Both the position numbers and the translations under genes were made by a program. Below the pieces are notes generated by a model. The model saw nothing but the letters and a program-made list of their open reading frames with translations, was not told the DNA's origin and did no database searches. Source: Aquella oligotrophica (GTDB taxonomy: Bacteria; Pseudomonadota; Gammaproteobacteria; Burkholderiales; UBA11063). Taken from it: a stretch of 64,000 bases of DNA. This document shows, piece after piece, positions 30,285 to 40,507 of this stretch; positions within the stretch are counted from its first letter, which is position 1, and each line of letters starts with the position of its first letter. The DNA lies in contig NZ_CP024847.1 of NCBI RefSeq assembly GCF_002892535.1, forward strand, positions 186,001 through 250,000. Direction: 5' to 3'.

Positions 30285-30337
30285 CAGATTTATCTTATTT
30301 AAATACTATTATACCACAGTAATTTTAAAAATCAATT

Positions 30338-31057
30338 TTATTTGGTAATTATTTCGATTTTGTTTTCAGCAACCTCAATATAACCGCCTGGGATATGATC
30401 TTCCCAATCTGGAATTTCGTAGCGCTCGATCTGTCTAATTGCGTCTTTGATCAGATATGCTCCGGGATGGTGGGTATGTCCATGAATTACTGTATTTGCA
30501 TTGTTTTTTTTGACAAACTCTAGGATGCTTTTATCTACGACTTCATACGTCTCTGGTGGTTTGGTATTCGTATGCTCGCCAGACTTATTTTCGAGCTTCT
30601 CCTTGATTTTATATCTGAAGCTTAATGGGAATTTCAATAAGATAAACATTAATAATGGGTTTTGTAAAATTCGCTTCATTTTTTGGTAACCAATGTCTAG
30701 GGTACAGAAAGTATCCCCATGACTTAACAGTATTCTTCTATTGCCAATTTCAACTACGGATAAATCTTTTATCAGTTTAATTCCTGTTTCACGAGCAAAT
30801 CTTTTACCAACGGCAAAGTCATGATTGCCCCCTTTAAAATAAATAGGAGTTGCGCTGGTAAAAGCTTTCAGGTTTGATTTCATTTCTTCAATGAAGCTGT
30901 TGCTATCGTCATCACCTAGCCAGTAATCAAAAAAATCACCAAGGATATATAATGCTGTTATATTATTCTTCCATTCTTGCAGTAGCTTATAAAAGAGTTG
31001 GTTTTTATCTTTAGATTCTGGTTTTAGATGTAAATCGGAAATAAATATTAATTTCAT
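30338..31057 (-). CDS. lpxH: UDP-2,3-diacylglucosamine diphosphatase
   Basis: 239 residues, calcineurin-like metallophosphatase. Metal-ligand motifs are DLHL at the N-terminus, GDFFDYWLGDD, GGNHDF, SHGDTFC and HGHTHHPG, in LpxH order and spacing. It cleaves UDP-diacylglucosamine to lipid X in lipid A synthesis at the inner membrane, confirming a Gram-negative lipid A producer. Divergent from def; 79 nt separate the starts. Confidence 0.95.
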   Translation of the reverse strand: MKLIFISDLHLKPESKDKNQLFYKLLQEWKNNITALYILGDFFDYWLGDDDSNSFIEEMKSNLKAFTSATPIYFKGGNHDFAVGKRFARETGIKLIKDLSVVEIGNRRILLSHGDTFCTLDIGYQKMKRILQNPLLMFILLKFPLSFRYKIKEKLENKSGEHTNTKPPETYEVVDKSILEFVKKNNANTVIHGHTHHPGAYLIKDAIRQIERYEIPDWEDHIPGGYIEVAENKIEIITK

Positions 31058-31136
31058 TGTCTGGATATATTTGCATTTGTTATAATTCAGTAATTATATC
31101 ATTTATGTTATCTGTAATCTTAAAAGGTTTGGCTCT

Positions 31137-31652
31137 ATGATTAAGCCTATTCGCAAGATGGGAGATCCTTGTCTGCTAAAAGTTTCTGATCTGGTGACTA
31201 CAGAAGAGTTTGGTTCGCAGGGATTATTTGATCTTTTGACTGATATGGAAGATACGATGCGTCATCTTGGTGGCGTTGGCATTGCTGCGCCACAAATTGG
31301 TGTTAATAAACAGGTGGTAATTATCGAATATTATCAAAAGGATATTACACGTTATCAGGATGTTGGTGATTGTCCACGTAAGGTTATAATTAACCCAGTT
31401 ATTAAAGCGGTAACAGAAGAGGAGGAGCCCTTTTTTGAAGGTTGTCTTTCTGTTCCTGGTTTAAGAGGTGAGGTGAGTCGTCCCAAGTCAATTGAATATG
31501 AATATTTTGATGAAAATGGTAATTTGCATAAAGGGGCAGATAACGGGTTTCTTGCTCGGGTGATGCAACATGAGTGTGATCATTTGCAGGGGATTTTATA
31601 TCCTATGCGGATGAAAGATATGAGTACCTTGGCATTTATCAACTTGGACTAG
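31137..31652 (+). CDS. def: Peptide deformylase
   Basis: 171 residues. The three motifs are GVGIAAPQIG (47-56 region), EGCLS (101-105, metal ligand Cys103) and HECDH (145-149, two His ligands and catalytic Glu). Removes formyl from nascent N-terminal methionine. Not next to fmt here. It is followed 41 nt downstream by a small lipoprotein gene. Confidence 0.96.
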   Translation: MIKPIRKMGDPCLLKVSDLVTTEEFGSQGLFDLLTDMEDTMRHLGGVGIAAPQIGVNKQVVIIEYYQKDITRYQDVGDCPRKVIINPVIKAVTEEEEPFFEGCLSVPGLRGEVSRPKSIEYEYFDENGNLHKGADNGFLARVMQHECDHLQGILYPMRMKDMSTLAFINLD

Positions 31653-31693
31653 CAGGGTTGAGCCTGAATTAATTTAATCTATCGGAGAAAGTA

Positions 31694-31876
31694 ATGTTAA
31701 AAAAATTGTTATTTGTGTTTTTAATTGGTCTTAGTTTGGAAAGCTGTGCTGCATTTAATAATGGGAATAAGAGTCCGCCACCGGATAATCCTATGGTTGG
31801 CTCAACTCAGGCAAGTGATGCCGAGTTTCCTTCCGAAGATCAATTAACTCCGGCAAAAAATAATAATGCCCAGTAA
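31694..31876 (+). CDS. Small predicted lipoprotein
   Basis: 60 residues with the ribosome site GGAGAAAG just upstream. A hydrophobic signal runs to LESC (Cys18); Glu at -2 makes the lipobox unusual. The mature 43 residues are Pro/Asn/Ser-rich and probably unstructured. No family recognised. A terminator follows, so it probably forms a unit with def. Confidence 0.6.
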   Translation: MLKKLLFVFLIGLSLESCAAFNNGNKSPPPDNPMVGSTQASDAEFPSEDQLTPAKNNNAQ

Positions 31877-31902
31877 CTTATCTATATATCAATCTAATAG
31901 AT

Positions 31903-31929
31903 GCCTGACAAATTTTGTCAGGCTATTTT
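31903..31929 (+). terminator. Terminator after the small lipoprotein gene
   Basis: GCCTGACA (31903-31910) pairs with TGTCAGGC (31916-31923) around AATTT, followed by TATTTT. Confidence 0.75.
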
Positions 31930-31943
31930 CATGACAAGAACTT

Positions 31944-33011
31944 GTGGATAGACATAAATTTGTTGGTTTGGATTCATTGCGAGGGATAGCTGCACTTATG
32001 GTAGTCTTTCAGCACTTTTGGGAAATGAATCATATCTCAGATGACAGGCTGCGGCCTTGGTTTTTTTATTGCGCAGGGCATGAAGCGGTTATCTTATTTT
32101 TTGTTATGAGCGGTTTTGTTTTATCGCATCAATTACGTAATTTTTGCTGGCAAGAGTATCCTCAGTTTATTTTAAAACGGATTATCCGGATTTACCCACC
32201 TTATTATCTAGCAATGATTTTCTCGATTGCGGTATTGCTCTTAATGAGTAATTTCTATCGCTCATCATTATCAGGGCTTGGACTACAAGATTGGTTCTAT
32301 ATCTGGTCACAAACGACTTTTGATAGCACACTCTGGCGTGGGCTTACTACTATTATTGGGCATTGTGGGAGTAGCCTAAATCTATCTGTTTGGACATTAT
32401 TTTATGAAGTGTGGATTTCTTTATTATTCCCTTTTGTTTGGTATATTTCATGTCTGCAATTAAAATTACCTAAGCTATTACTATTGCTTATTTTTGGCGT
32501 TATAAATTATTATTTGTGGTCACTTGGATTATTGCTGCAAAATGATTGGTCTGGCATTGTATATTATTTATGGTTTTTTATCGTTGGAATGCTAATCTAT
32601 CAAAACCTTGCTTTTTGTGAAAAATTTTCTAACATCTGGTGGTGGATAGTTGCTTTGACTTTATATTTCAGTAACTATCTGTTTTTTGGTAAAATAACGT
32701 CCAGATTGTTACATGAGATTATTGTTGCAGCAGGAAGCTCGTTAATTATCATTAATGTCATCAAAAATAACAAAATTAAAGTGATTCTGGCGAATTCTGT
32801 AATTAGGTTTTATGGACGAATATCTTATTCTTTGTATCTTTTTCATTTGCCAGTTTTATATGCAGTTAGTTATCTTTATGCTGAGAAAATTGGATTAATT
32901 GCAGTAAAATTAATCACTTTGTTTGCTGTAACAATTATTGCACAGCTAAATTTTTATTTAATCGAAAACCGTTTTTGTAACTGGTTAAAATTACGGATTG
33001 GATTAAGGTAA
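31944..33011 (+). CDS. Acyltransferase 3 family membrane protein
   Basis: 355 residues from GTG 31944, which gives the family's N-terminal DSLRGIAALMVVFQHF with its conserved Arg and His; no ATG fits. About ten hydrophobic segments follow. Such proteins (OafA/NodX-like) move acetyl or other acyl groups onto periplasmic sugars such as O-antigen. There is no C-terminal SGNH domain. The next gene starts 4 nt after the stop, so both may be coupled. The target sugar is unknown. Confidence 0.88.
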   Translation: MDRHKFVGLDSLRGIAALMVVFQHFWEMNHISDDRLRPWFFYCAGHEAVILFFVMSGFVLSHQLRNFCWQEYPQFILKRIIRIYPPYYLAMIFSIAVLLLMSNFYRSSLSGLGLQDWFYIWSQTTFDSTLWRGLTTIIGHCGSSLNLSVWTLFYEVWISLLFPFVWYISCLQLKLPKLLLLLIFGVINYYLWSLGLLLQNDWSGIVYYLWFFIVGMLIYQNLAFCEKFSNIWWWIVALTLYFSNYLFFGKITSRLLHEIIVAAGSSLIIINVIKNNKIKVILANSVIRFYGRISYSLYLFHLPVLYAVSYLYAEKIGLIAVKLITLFAVTIIAQLNFYLIENRFCNWLKLRIGLR

Positions 33012-33014
33012 CTT

Positions 33015-33686
33015 ATGAAAAGTAATTCTGGAATGAGTCGGGGACTCGGGTTATTAATAGTTTTGTTTGGTGTTGCCATTTTTGGTGCTTACTACTATTA
33101 CAGTCAGGAGCATGACAAGCAGCTGGCTAATCAAGTATATAATCAGATGCTAACAATTGATGGTCAATTGGATTCATTAAAAGAATCTGCACAAACTATT
33201 ATTGCACATAAATCCTTGAATGATCAAATTATTAGTAAGGTAAAACAGATTGCGCCGGATACGTATATGGCAAATCAAGGGCAACTAAGTAGTCTGGTTA
33301 GCCAAATTGACTATAACCCAGCAACTAAAGCAAAATTTGAAAGTGCCATTACACTCTTAAATTCAGTTAGTAGTAATCCAAAAGAGATAAAGCGGAATCT
33401 TAAACTACTTAGTATTGCTGCTAGAGAACTTAAATACCAACATAATCAGGAAGTAACTGCTTTTAATCAACAAATTACATCGATTACCTCGCAGGTAAAT
33501 GATATAAAAACTGAAATTAGTCATATCCATGGGGATAAATTGCAACAATTGGAATTGGCTAAGTTAAGTTTTATCAGTAAAAAGCTTAAAGAAACAGCAC
33601 ATAGCCTAGCAGCTGCGTTTTATACAAGTCTGGTTGGTGATGTTCTTGATACGGCAGTAATTGATGCAAATGCTGAGAGCAATTAA
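33015..33686 (+). CDS. Unknown membrane-anchored helical protein
   Basis: 223 residues. One transmembrane segment (about 10-28) is followed by long, Gln/Lys-rich amphipathic helices, probably coiled coil, outside the membrane. I recognise no family. It starts 4 nt after the acyltransferase stop, which suggests co-translation and a joint envelope job. Confidence 0.7.
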   Translation: MKSNSGMSRGLGLLIVLFGVAIFGAYYYYSQEHDKQLANQVYNQMLTIDGQLDSLKESAQTIIAHKSLNDQIISKVKQIAPDTYMANQGQLSSLVSQIDYNPATKAKFESAITLLNSVSSNPKEIKRNLKLLSIAARELKYQHNQEVTAFNQQITSITSQVNDIKTEISHIHGDKLQQLELAKLSFISKKLKETAHSLAAAFYTSLVGDVLDTAVIDANAESN

Positions 33687-33731
33687 GAGTTGGATAGTTA
33701 TTTTTTATTAGAAGTATAATTAGGAAGTTGA

Positions 33732-35417
33732 ATGACAGAGAAAATTGACAATATCGCTCCGACTGTGAGCAATTTTATTCGAAATATCGTAGAAGAAGAT
33801 TTAAAAAGCGGCAAACATTCCCAAATAATTACCCGCTTTCCGCCAGAACCAAATGGTTACTTGCATGTTGGGCATGCTAAGGCGGTTTGTCATAATTTTG
33901 GTTTAGCCAAAGACTATGCCGGATTGTGTAATCTGCGTTTTGATGATACTAATCCGGAAAAAGAAAATGACGAATATGTTCGATCTATTCAGGAAGATAT
34001 TAGCTGGCTAGGCTTTGATTGGAATGGTGAAGCAAAATACGCATCAGACTATTTTGATAAACTCTATGAATTTGCTGAGTGGTTTATTAATCAAGGCTTG
34101 GCATATGTTGATGATTTGACCGCCGAAGAAATGCGTGAATATCGTGGAACTTTGACTAGCCCCGGGAAAAATAGCCCATATCGTGAGCGGACAATAGCTG
34201 AGAATCTTGAATTATTCCGTCGCATGAAAGCTGGTGAATTTGCCGATGGTGCCAAAGTCCTACGGCTAAAAATCGATATGACTTCGCCAAATATGAATCT
34301 ACGCGATCCAGCAATTTACCGGATTAAACGGTTTCATCATATTCGTACTGGAGATAAATGGTGTATTTATCCGATGTATGATTATACTCACTGTATTTCG
34401 GATGCTTTGGAGTCAATTACACATTCATGCTGTTCTCTTGAGTTTGAAGATCATCGTCCACTTTATGATTGGGTAGTGGATAAACTTTATCTCGCTGAGT
34501 TATTGCCAGCCAGACCACGTCAGATTGAGTTCTCGCGCTTAGAATTACATTATACAGTTACTAGTAAACGTAAGCTTAATCAACTCGTGACTGAAGGCTT
34601 GGTCAGTGGTTGGGATGATCCTAGGATGCCAACAATTTCCGGGATGCGTAGACGTGGCTATACTCCAGCAGGGATTCGCCTCTTTGCTACTCGTTGTGGA
34701 ATTTCCAAGTCACCAAATATTGTTGATCTTGGTTTTCTTGAAACAGCAATTCGTGATGATCTTGAAGGTGCTGTGCCGCGGGTAATGGCAGTGTTAAATC
34801 CATTGAAAGTGGTATTGACTAATTTTGCCAGCGATAAGACTGGTTCACGCGAAGCAGATTTTCATCCGCAACATCCTGAATTTGGCAGCCGCTTATGTGA
34901 ATTAAGTAAAGAAATTTATATCGATGCTGATGATTTTCAGGAGATTCCAGAAAAAGGCTTTCAGCGTTTAACTATAGGTGGCGAGGTTCGTTTACGGCAT
35001 AGTTATGTTATCAAATGTGACGAGCTAATCAAAAATCCTGATGGAATGATTAAAGAGTTACATTGTTCGATTGATCACGATACACTCGGTAAAAATCCTG
35101 AAGGTCGTAAGGTAAAAGGGGTGATACACTGGGTAAGTGTTGAGAAATCAGTACCTGCCGAGATTCGTCTCTATGATCGTTTATTTACGGTAGAAGAACC
35201 AGATAATGTAGATGGACATGACTTTAAGGAGTTTATCAATCCAGAGTCATTAAAAACTATTACTGCATATATTGAGCCAGCGATAAAAACAGCCAGAAAT
35301 GAAGATCGTTTCCAATTTGAGCGAGTTGGTTATTTTGTTGCTGATCGTTATGATTATTCGCCGGATAAGCCAGTATTTAATAAAACGGTGGGTTTAAAAG
35401 ATAACTGGCGTAAATAG
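33732..35417 (+). CDS. glnS: Glutaminyl-tRNA synthetase
   Basis: 561 residues. The class I HIGH motif is HVGH (45-48) in [15 protein letters not shown], and the KMSKS counterpart is VTSKRKL. The RFDDTNP stretch and the two C-terminal anticodon-binding beta barrels are as in GlnRS rather than GluRS. It makes Gln-tRNA directly. A bidirectional terminator lies just after the stop. Confidence 0.97.
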   Translation: MTEKIDNIAPTVSNFIRNIVEEDLKSGKHSQIITRFPPEPNGYLHVGHAKAVCHNFGLAKDYAGLCNLRFDDTNPEKENDEYVRSIQEDISWLGFDWNGEAKYASDYFDKLYEFAEWFINQGLAYVDDLTAEEMREYRGTLTSPGKNSPYRERTIAENLELFRRMKAGEFADGAKVLRLKIDMTSPNMNLRDPAIYRIKRFHHIRTGDKWCIYPMYDYTHCISDALESITHSCCSLEFEDHRPLYDWVVDKLYLAELLPARPRQIEFSRLELHYTVTSKRKLNQLVTEGLVSGWDDPRMPTISGMRRRGYTPAGIRLFATRCGISKSPNIVDLGFLETAIRDDLEGAVPRVMAVLNPLKVVLTNFASDKTGSREADFHPQHPEFGSRLCELSKEIYIDADDFQEIPEKGFQRLTIGGEVRLRHSYVIKCDELIKNPDGMIKELHCSIDHDTLGKNPEGRKVKGVIHWVSVEKSVPAEIRLYDRLFTVEEPDNVDGHDFKEFINPESLKTITAYIEPAIKTARNEDRFQFERVGYFVADRYDYSPDKPVFNKTVGLKDNWRK

Positions 35418-35439
35418 TTGTAGTAATTGATATATTCAG

Positions 35440-35468
35440 CCGGGTGGATTTATTTCCACTCGGTTTTT
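35440..35468. terminator. Bidirectional terminator between glnS and the GNAT gene
   Basis: CCGGGTGGA (35440-35448) pairs with TCCACTCGG (35455-35463, one wobble), followed by five T. It overlaps the last codons of the GNAT gene on the minus strand. Confidence 0.8.
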
Positions 35469-35938
35469 AATATTGACATTATGTACTGGGATGTATATTG
35501 CCCCTTTCTTAGATATGATTCGCGCAATAATCCTTCTTGTTTAAATCCTGACTTCAGATACATCTGATAGGCTTTTTCATTATCAGTAAAAACATCAAGC
35601 CACAAGCGATGTGCGTTTAACTCTTTGAAGGCAAGCTCTTTTATTAGCTCAAGGACAATTTTTCCTATTCCCTGCCCTTTTTGGGTGATAACAATTCGAC
35701 GTAGATTAATAGTGTGGCTGGTATTTAATACATCATCAAGGATTACATACCCCATTAATGTTTCAGTTGGTTTATCTGCTATAACATAATGTCTCAGATT
35801 AGGATTAGCGAGGGCAGCTAGATGTTCTTCGTCTGACCATTGATAAACGTATGGTGAATTATCAGGATGGCGCTCCGCTGTTATAACAAAGGGAAGATCT
35901 TTCGGTTCTGTTTTTCTAATGTAGATATTTAGATTCAT
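35450..35938 (-). CDS. GNAT-family N-acetyltransferase
   Basis: 162 residues from ATG 35938, chosen because it forms an ATGA overlap with the stop of the LysR gene upstream; an in-frame start at 35965 would lie inside that gene. The acetyl-CoA motif is RRIVITQKGQGIGKIVL (Q/RxxGxG), followed by the LWLDVFTDNEKAYQMYLKSGF region typical of RimJ/RimL-type enzymes. Substrate may be a ribosomal protein, an antibiotic or a small amine. It is translationally coupled to the LysR regulator. Confidence 0.9.
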   Translation of the reverse strand: MNLNIYIRKTEPKDLPFVITAERHPDNSPYVYQWSDEEHLAALANPNLRHYVIADKPTETLMGYVILDDVLNTSHTINLRRIVITQKGQGIGKIVLELIKELAFKELNAHRLWLDVFTDNEKAYQMYLKSGFKQEGLLRESYLRKGQYTSQYIMSILKTEWK

Positions 35939-36843
35939 TTTTTCTCGACTATCCTCCCAAAACATTCATCAATAAAGTCAATGAAGGTTTTGATTAGTTG
36001 AGTATTATGTTCCTGAATCCTTACCAAATAGAAAGGTAATTCGCCAAAAGAGTAATTTGGGAGTACTTTTATTATTTTGCCGGATTTTAGTTCTTCTTGA
36101 AACAGATAATCCCAGCCGCCACAAATTAGTTTATTACTAAGAACCATTGGTTTACAGTGTAGAGCATTATTATTGTAAATACTGGCATTCTTCATTACTA
36201 TTGTCGTTACCTTGCCAGTTTTTAGGTTTGTAACTTCATGTTCAAATATTGGTTTTAGACTATTAGATAATATTCCCGCATATACGTGTTTCTGTTCCAA
36301 CTCTTCAAGAGTCTCGGGTAATCCATATTTATCGGCATATTCTGGTGTACAGTAAAAATATCCGGCTACGCTTGCTAGATGTCTGATTTTTAGGGTTTGT
36401 TGAGTTGGGCGATGGTTAATAACTGCTAAATCAATCCGGTCTCTGAATAGATCAATATCCCGATTTTGATAACATATTTCTAGCCTTGCTTCGGGATGAT
36501 TTATTAGAAAATCTGGCAAATATGGTGAAATAACGTGATAGGACATTACTGTTGGCAAAACTACCTTTAGCGTACCTGTAGTTTTTTGTGATTTAGCACT
36601 CAAATTGGTAACAAGTTCATCAAGGTATTTTTGTTGGTCCTTAACGCCTTCGTACAGTGTTTTTCCTGCGTTTGTAAGTTCAAAATTACGTGTACTACGC
36701 ATAATTAGCTTTATCCCCAACTCTTCTTCAAGAGCCTGTAAGCGCCTACTAACAGTTGCCTGAGACATATTTAGCCTTTTTGCGGCACTAATGAGACTTC
36801 CGGTTTCAACAATTGCGATAAAGATGAAGATATCATTAAACAT
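35935..36843 (-). CDS. LysR-family transcriptional regulator
   Basis: 302 residues. The N-terminal winged helix-turn-helix is seen at about 1-60 (ETGSLISAAKRLNMSQATVSRRLQALE), followed by a substrate-binding domain from about 90 with inducer-pocket layout. It lies 6 nt after ubiD and overlaps the GNAT gene by 4 nt, so the three form one minus-strand unit. Closest in type to the CrgA/DsdC-like group by eye; the inducer is unknown. Confidence 0.92.
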   Translation of the reverse strand: MFNDIFIFIAIVETGSLISAAKRLNMSQATVSRRLQALEEELGIKLIMRSTRNFELTNAGKTLYEGVKDQQKYLDELVTNLSAKSQKTTGTLKVVLPTVMSYHVISPYLPDFLINHPEARLEICYQNRDIDLFRDRIDLAVINHRPTQQTLKIRHLASVAGYFYCTPEYADKYGLPETLEELEQKHVYAGILSNSLKPIFEHEVTNLKTGKVTTIVMKNASIYNNNALHCKPMVLSNKLICGGWDYLFQEELKSGKIIKVLPNYSFGELPFYLVRIQEHNTQLIKTFIDFIDECFGRIVEKK

Positions 36844-36849
36844 TTGTTA

Positions 36850-38316
36850 TTACCTGCTAAATATCTGGTTATATAGTTCCTCCATTTTAGCATTAACCTG
36901 TGGTTCAGGTAATATAATTTCACCCCATTCGCGAGTGGTTTCACCATGAATTTTATTGGTTGCATCAATTCCCATTTTACTGCCTAATCCTGCAATTGGC
37001 GAGGCAAAATCTAGGTAATCGATTGGCGTACGGTCTATCATCGTAGTATCACGTAATGGATCAACCCGGGTCGTAACCGCCCAGATAACGTCTTTCCAGT
37101 CACGAATATTAACGTCATCATCTACAACAATGATGAATTTGGTATACATAAACTGACGCAAGAAACTCCAGATACCAAGCATTACACGTTTGGAATGCCC
37201 GGCATAGCGTTTCTTGATCGAAACAACTGCTAGACGATAACTACAGCCTTCAGGGGGTAAATAGAAGTCGACAATCTCTGGGAACTGTTTTTGCAATAAT
37301 GGAATAAATACTTCATTTAGTGCTTCACCCAAAACAGCTGGTTCATCAATCGGTTTCCCAGTATAAGTACTATGATAAATGGCGTTTTCACGCATGGTGA
37401 TTTTTTCAATGGTGAATACTGGGAATTGTTCTTGCTCATTATAATAGCCAGTATGATCACCATAAGGACCTTCTAGGGCTGTTTCATTGGGATAGATAAA
37501 GCCTTCGAGGACAATCTCGGCATAAGCAGGGACTTGTAAGTCTGATAATAGGCAGGAGGTTAATTCTGTGCGACTACCGCGTAACAAGCCAGCAAACTGG
37601 TATTCGGATAATGTATCCGGTACTGGTGTAACCGCGCCAAGAATAGTTGCGGGATCACAGCCTAAAACAACTGCTACCGGATATGGTTTATCTGGATTTG
37701 CTTTGCAGTGTTCGAGATAATCAAGTGCTCCACCGCGGTGAGAGAGCCAGCGCATAATAACTTTATTTTTGGCAATTACCTGTTGGCGGTAGATTCCTAG
37801 ATTTTGACGTTTTTTGTATGGACCACGCGTAACTACCAATCCCCAAGTAATTAAAGGTGCAATATCCCCTTTATGACAATGCCAGATCGGTAGAGTACTC
37901 AGATCAATATCCGGTGCATCAATTATAATTTGATGAACAGGTGCTTTGGATATCGTTTTTGGCATCATATTATACAATTGCTTTAGCATCGGTAATTTGG
38001 AAAAGGCATCCTTGATTCCTTTGGGTGGCTGAGGCTCCTTTAGTTCTGCCAAGTATTCACCAACTTTGCGTAGTTCGGTGATATTTTCTTTACCCATGCC
38101 GAGTGCAACTCTGCGCGTAGTTCCAAATAAATTACCCAGAACAGGCATATTATACCCAGTTGGTTTTTCAAATAATATTGCCGGACCAGCATTTTTTAAT
38201 ACTTTATCACAGAAGCTAGTCATTTCCAGATGAGGTGAAACTGGTGTGTCAATTCTTTTTAATTCACCGATTAATTCTAGTTTGGTTATAAATTCCCGTA
38301 AATCACGATATTCCAT
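36850..38316 (-). CDS. ubiD: 4-hydroxy-3-polyprenylbenzoate decarboxylase UbiD
   Basis: 488 residues, full UbiD length. It opens with [12 protein letters not shown] and has the [24 protein letters not shown] prenyl-FMN region in two parts and the acidic [12 protein letters not shown] motif with catalytic Glu and Arg neighbours. It decarboxylates the ubiquinone precursor using prenylated FMN made by UbiX, not encoded nearby. It heads a unit with the LysR and GNAT genes, an uncommon association. Confidence 0.96.
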   Translation of the reverse strand: MEYRDLREFITKLELIGELKRIDTPVSPHLEMTSFCDKVLKNAGPAILFEKPTGYNMPVLGNLFGTTRRVALGMGKENITELRKVGEYLAELKEPQPPKGIKDAFSKLPMLKQLYNMMPKTISKAPVHQIIIDAPDIDLSTLPIWHCHKGDIAPLITWGLVVTRGPYKKRQNLGIYRQQVIAKNKVIMRWLSHRGGALDYLEHCKANPDKPYPVAVVLGCDPATILGAVTPVPDTLSEYQFAGLLRGSRTELTSCLLSDLQVPAYAEIVLEGFIYPNETALEGPYGDHTGYYNEQEQFPVFTIEKITMRENAIYHSTYTGKPIDEPAVLGEALNEVFIPLLQKQFPEIVDFYLPPEGCSYRLAVVSIKKRYAGHSKRVMLGIWSFLRQFMYTKFIIVVDDDVNIRDWKDVIWAVTTRVDPLRDTTMIDRTPIDYLDFASPIAGLGSKMGIDATNKIHGETTREWGEIILPEPQVNAKMEELYNQIFSR

Positions 38317-38438
38317 GCTTACCTTTTCTTTTTAGATTAGTCTTGATTCCGTTATAATAAATGAGTTTAGGGCAATAATCAAATATAAATTGTATTATAA
38401 TCCCTGATAGCTAGATTTAAAATCACAGAGGAATAAGT

Positions 38439-39332
38439 ATGTGCAATTATAGGTTATTATTTCTACTTTCAGCAGTTTCAATTAATGTAGCTGCAAATGC
38501 AGAAGATTGCTTTACCAAATATAAAGCACAGCTTGATGATAAAAAAATAATGCTTGCCTATACTAGTAATGCTCCTGACAAATATATGATTGGAATTGCA
38601 ACAGATGATGAGAGTAAATTATGTTCAACAACATACCAGAAATTAACTCAGTATCTCGATAAAAACTATAGAAGGCAGCCTACAGGCGAGTCTTCAGTGA
38701 TAATTGGTTGGAATTATCTTTCATTAAATAACAAAGTAGTTTATGATTTCATGGCTGATATTAGCCCAGACAAAATTCGGGCGGATAATGATGATTTATT
38801 AAAAAATACCGACTTTAAAAGTTATATGGTTGATAATCAGGCACTATATAAACCTGTTTCAATTATTAATAATCAATATGCATGCTATTATCATCAGCAA
38901 TTCTCAATGGCAACTGGAATGGCGCATCCATATACGGTTAATGAGCTGTTATGTTCAAAGGCTGGAGATTCTTCCGATACGCTAAAAATCAGCCAGATTG
39001 CAGATGAAAAACAGATGGTAAGTAAGCTATTACAAACTGATCTGATAAAAAAAGGTTTGGCTAAAACCAAGATACCATCAGGCAAAATTCTAACTTATGA
39101 TGAACTTAGCGGTGCAATGGCGGCGAGTAGAGATAGCCAACTTGGCTGTATTGCTGGTACCATTAATGGTGATAATACCGGGTTTACGATCGATAAATTA
39201 AATAGTGATGGTACAATAAATATTACATTAGGCTTAACCAGTGATATTCATGCTTGTAGCAGTATTTTTATCCCGCTAGAGCTTAAAAATATAAAACCAT
39301 TAATGCGGATAAAAGTCTCGCGGATAAATTAA
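38439..39332 (+). CDS. Secreted protein of unknown function
   Basis: 297 residues. A Sec signal peptide (about 1-21, cleavage after AANA) is followed by a soluble, Lys/Asp-rich domain with several cysteines that could pair in the periplasm. I recognise no family. AGAGGAAT precedes the start. It stands in front of the trypsin-like protease gene (44 nt), possibly co-transcribed. Confidence 0.7.
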   Translation: MCNYRLLFLLSAVSINVAANAEDCFTKYKAQLDDKKIMLAYTSNAPDKYMIGIATDDESKLCSTTYQKLTQYLDKNYRRQPTGESSVIIGWNYLSLNNKVVYDFMADISPDKIRADNDDLLKNTDFKSYMVDNQALYKPVSIINNQYACYYHQQFSMATGMAHPYTVNELLCSKAGDSSDTLKISQIADEKQMVSKLLQTDLIKKGLAKTKIPSGKILTYDELSGAMAASRDSQLGCIAGTINGDNTGFTIDKLNSDGTINITLGLTSDIHACSSIFIPLELKNIKPLMRIKVSRIN

Positions 39333-39376
39333 GAAAAGTGTATATAAATCTATTTATTTTGGAGTGATAAAATATC

Positions 39377-40372
39377 ATGAAAAATATCATGAAAATTAAA
39401 AAAAATTTGATGATGATGCCATTTGTTGGTATTGGTATAATTGCTTGTAATAGTGGCTCTAACACTACAACTACGGTATATGAGCAGCCAGCACCCATCT
39501 GTAATTTTGGTGGTTCAACTTATTCTGATAGTTCTGCTAATTCTAGTAAGTCAGCTTTGAAGGTCGCTAATGGCTGCAATCCTCCGGAAAGTAGCTTGAT
39601 AACTCAATTGGTTGTTGGGATTAGTGGAACCAGTAATCCAGAAAGTGCACAAAAAAGTACTTATTGTACCGGGACACCGATCGGTGATGGTACTTGGGTC
39701 TTAACTGCGGCACATTGTTTAATTACCGGAGATGCCAAACCCGCACTGGGATGGCTGTCCAATGATATAACTAATCCAGCGGATATTTATTTATGGCAGG
39801 GGTCTAATTTGAAGAAACCTTCCGGTAACCCAGTGTCTGTGGCAGCTGTCTATGTCCATAGTGCATACTCCCCTCAGTCAATGGGTTCCGGTATAACACC
39901 TCCAGCTGATATTGCCATTTTGAAAGTAAATAATACTTATCCACTAACTGCGCTATTAAACACTAATTCTGGACTGGCGCAATATACCATGCTTTGGCTT
40001 ACTGGATTTGGGACTACTGAATATAAAAATATGTCTGGAATTTTGTTCTATCGTCAGATATACTATTCAACCAATCTTTCCCCATTTGTTGCAGGAAACC
40101 CAAATGTGGGTGAACTATATACAGTTGGATCAATTCCGGTTGATGATTATGTCTGGAAATTTGTTGGACCTGGTGATTCTGGTGGTGGTGATTTTATCTA
40201 TGCTAACAACAAATTCAGCATAGTTGGAGTACACTCTTGGTCTTTGCTAAATCCGGGTACATATGGTCCATTACCAACAGCATATGGTGTTGATACTTCG
40301 GTTAGCTATTATAATAGCTGGATTAATAATGTCATTAATGGTACACCTGTAGATTATGTTGTGCGGAATTAA
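39377..40372 (+). CDS. Trypsin-like serine protease (S1), predicted lipoprotein
   Basis: 331 residues. The signal ends in GIIACN (Cys24), a lipobox, so it should be tethered in the envelope. The chymotrypsin triad is intact: His113 in LTAAHC, Asp178 in PADIAIL and Ser268 in GPGDSGGGD. The Asn/Ser/Thr-rich region after the cysteine is a linker. The start could also be the ATG at 39389; the first is used as GGAG lies 12 nt before it. The substrate is unknown. Confidence 0.88.
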   Translation: MKNIMKIKKNLMMMPFVGIGIIACNSGSNTTTTVYEQPAPICNFGGSTYSDSSANSSKSALKVANGCNPPESSLITQLVVGISGTSNPESAQKSTYCTGTPIGDGTWVLTAAHCLITGDAKPALGWLSNDITNPADIYLWQGSNLKKPSGNPVSVAAVYVHSAYSPQSMGSGITPPADIAILKVNNTYPLTALLNTNSGLAQYTMLWLTGFGTTEYKNMSGILFYRQIYYSTNLSPFVAGNPNVGELYTVGSIPVDDYVWKFVGPGDSGGGDFIYANNKFSIVGVHSWSLLNPGTYGPLPTAYGVDTSVSYYNSWINNVINGTPVDYVVRN

Positions 40373-40507
40373 TAAAGTTCATTGCGGCACAAATTTAACT
40401 AGATTAAAACTTAAGGTGTATTATTTAGTTCCTTAGCATAATGGTTTAATCTGCTTGGACTCTTATAGGTATTAGAAAATTAATATGAGGAAATCTATTT
40501 TACGATT

